Program-made: the position numbers and the translations under genes
Notes under the pieces: model-generated
What the model saw: the letters and a program-made list of their open reading frames with translations, nothing else
Told to the model about the DNA's origin: nothing
The model's database searches: none
Shown here: one piece after another, positions 5,480-6,024 of the stretch
Layout: each line of letters opens with the position of its first letter
Numbering within the stretch: the stretch's first letter is position 1
DNA from: Desulfonatronospira sp.
GTDB lineage: Bacteria > Desulfobacterota > Desulfovibrionia > Desulfovibrionales > Desulfonatronovibrionaceae
DNA: 6,024 nt
Reading direction: 5' to 3'
Assembly (NCBI GenBank): GCA_003554505.1
Contig: PWGS01000006.1
Location: 1-6,024 of the forward strand

Positions 5480-6024
5480 TCAGTTCTTGAAATCAAACAT
5501 TTTCAGTACGTAATCCTCGAATGAATCCAGGCCCTTCTCCCATATCCTGTTCTGAAGATGGTAGATGTCCGGGTATATCCCGAGCTTTCTGCTTCTTTGA
5601 ATCATCTCTCCGGCCCTGTTCCACATCTGCACTTCTTGCGAGCAGAGCCTTGCCAGTTCTTTTTCAAGCCAGGATCTGAGTAAAAAAGCCAGGTAAGGGT
5701 TGTTCTGCAGCGTTTCCTGCCAGAATGCGGACCAGTCATCGGGTTCCTCGCTGGAGGAGAGATATTGCATGAGCATGCCCAGGGACAAAATGCCCCGTCC
5801 GGCAATGGGTTCTTTCTGGCCGGTTTCGAAAAAACTCTCCCTGTGCCTGCCCAGAATAGAAGCAGCCTGCATCATGTCTGACAGAACCTTTTCTTCATGC
5901 TCCCTGTCCAGCTGCAGAAGCACCCGGTCCCGGAGCTTTTTATCCAGATCCCTGATGCCGAGGCTTTGCCCTTCCCCGGTCTGCACCCTGCAGTCCAGGG
6001 CTGCTTCCTGGTCCAGGACAAATC
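5480..6024 (-). CDS. Unrecognised helical protein, C-terminal part (5' end beyond the window)
   Basis: The frame is open from the right edge to a TGA at 5482-5480. A GTG at 5986 would give 168 residues, but no ribosome binding site is placed for it. The 12 codons between it and the edge (FVLDQEAALDCR) read like protein, so the gene probably starts outside the window. The visible part looks soluble and almost wholly helical: a charged helix with LDKKLRDRVLLQLDREHEEK, a Trp-rich stretch (DDWSAFWQETLQNNPYLAF) and a C-terminal segment with YPDIYHLQNRIWEKG. There is one Cys in the 168-residue part, and no signal peptide, membrane helix or catalytic motif that I can name. It is the upstream partner of the VKOR fusion (17 bp apart), but its composition does not suggest a periplasmic protein, so shared function is not implied. 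The coding call is good; the identity is unknown. Confidence 0.75.
   Translation of the reverse strand, partial: FVLDQEAALDCRVQTGEGQSLGIRDLDKKLRDRVLLQLDREHEEKVLSDMMQAASILGRHRESFFETGQKEPIAGRGILSLGMLMQYLSSSEEPDDWSAFWQETLQNNPYLAFLLRSWLEKELARLCSQEVQMWNRAGEMIQRSRKLGIYPDIYHLQNRIWEKGLDSFEDYVLKMFDFKN

Noticed and set aside
4809..5513. 234-codon open frame on the + strand across the VKOR-fusion gene
   Set aside because: Also in codon register with the real gene. The translation is low-complexity Gln/His/Gly/Lys-rich, while the - strand has ordered VKOR and thioredoxin motifs.

Overview
This window most likely comes from a Desulfovibrionales-type sulfate reducer (Desulfobacterota) or a close relative. 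That is inference. It rests on moderately GC-rich coding DNA that avoids TTA, CTA and TCA codons, an Aquifex-type short aconitase of 642 residues, a PpiD-like membrane-anchored parvulin with the N-terminus typical of that group, and a VKOR-thioredoxin fusion in place of a DsbB/DsbA pair. The exported part of the PpiD-like protein is very acidic, which would suit a salt- or alkali-adapted member. No mobile element, tRNA, rRNA, CRISPR array or phage gene is visible.

Layout on the + strand: positions 1-239 hold the ambiguous end of an upstream gene, in which coding-like sequence seems to change frame near a perfect hairpin. This overlaps, by ATGA, a small coiled-coil protein gene (236-496). The stop codon of that gene lies inside the ribosome binding site of an aconitase gene that starts with TTG (508-2436). 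The three therefore look like one translationally coupled unit. A 125-bp AT-rich gap (2437-2561) with short, mutually exclusive inverted repeats and a possible promoter leads to the PpiD-like periplasmic folding factor (2562-4448).

Layout on the - strand: a convergent two-gene unit enters from the right edge. It consists of an unrecognised helical protein (stop at 5480, probably open past 6024) followed after 17 bp by a VKOR-thioredoxin/DsbA-like disulfide-forming protein (5462-4461). Only 12 bp separate the convergent stop codons. The clear intrinsic terminator for the + strand unit lies inside the 3' coding end of the VKOR gene, so the two transcripts should overlap tail to tail.

Functionally, the aconitase is cytoplasmic central metabolism (citrate/isocitrate). 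The two convergent genes both serve proteins outside the cytoplasm: one a proline isomerase/chaperone anchored in the inner membrane, the other an oxidase that makes disulfide bonds and passes electrons to quinone. I found no clear new system. The most unusual points are the terminator embedded in the opposing gene, the frame conflict at the left edge, and the unnamed coiled-coil protein coupled to aconitase.
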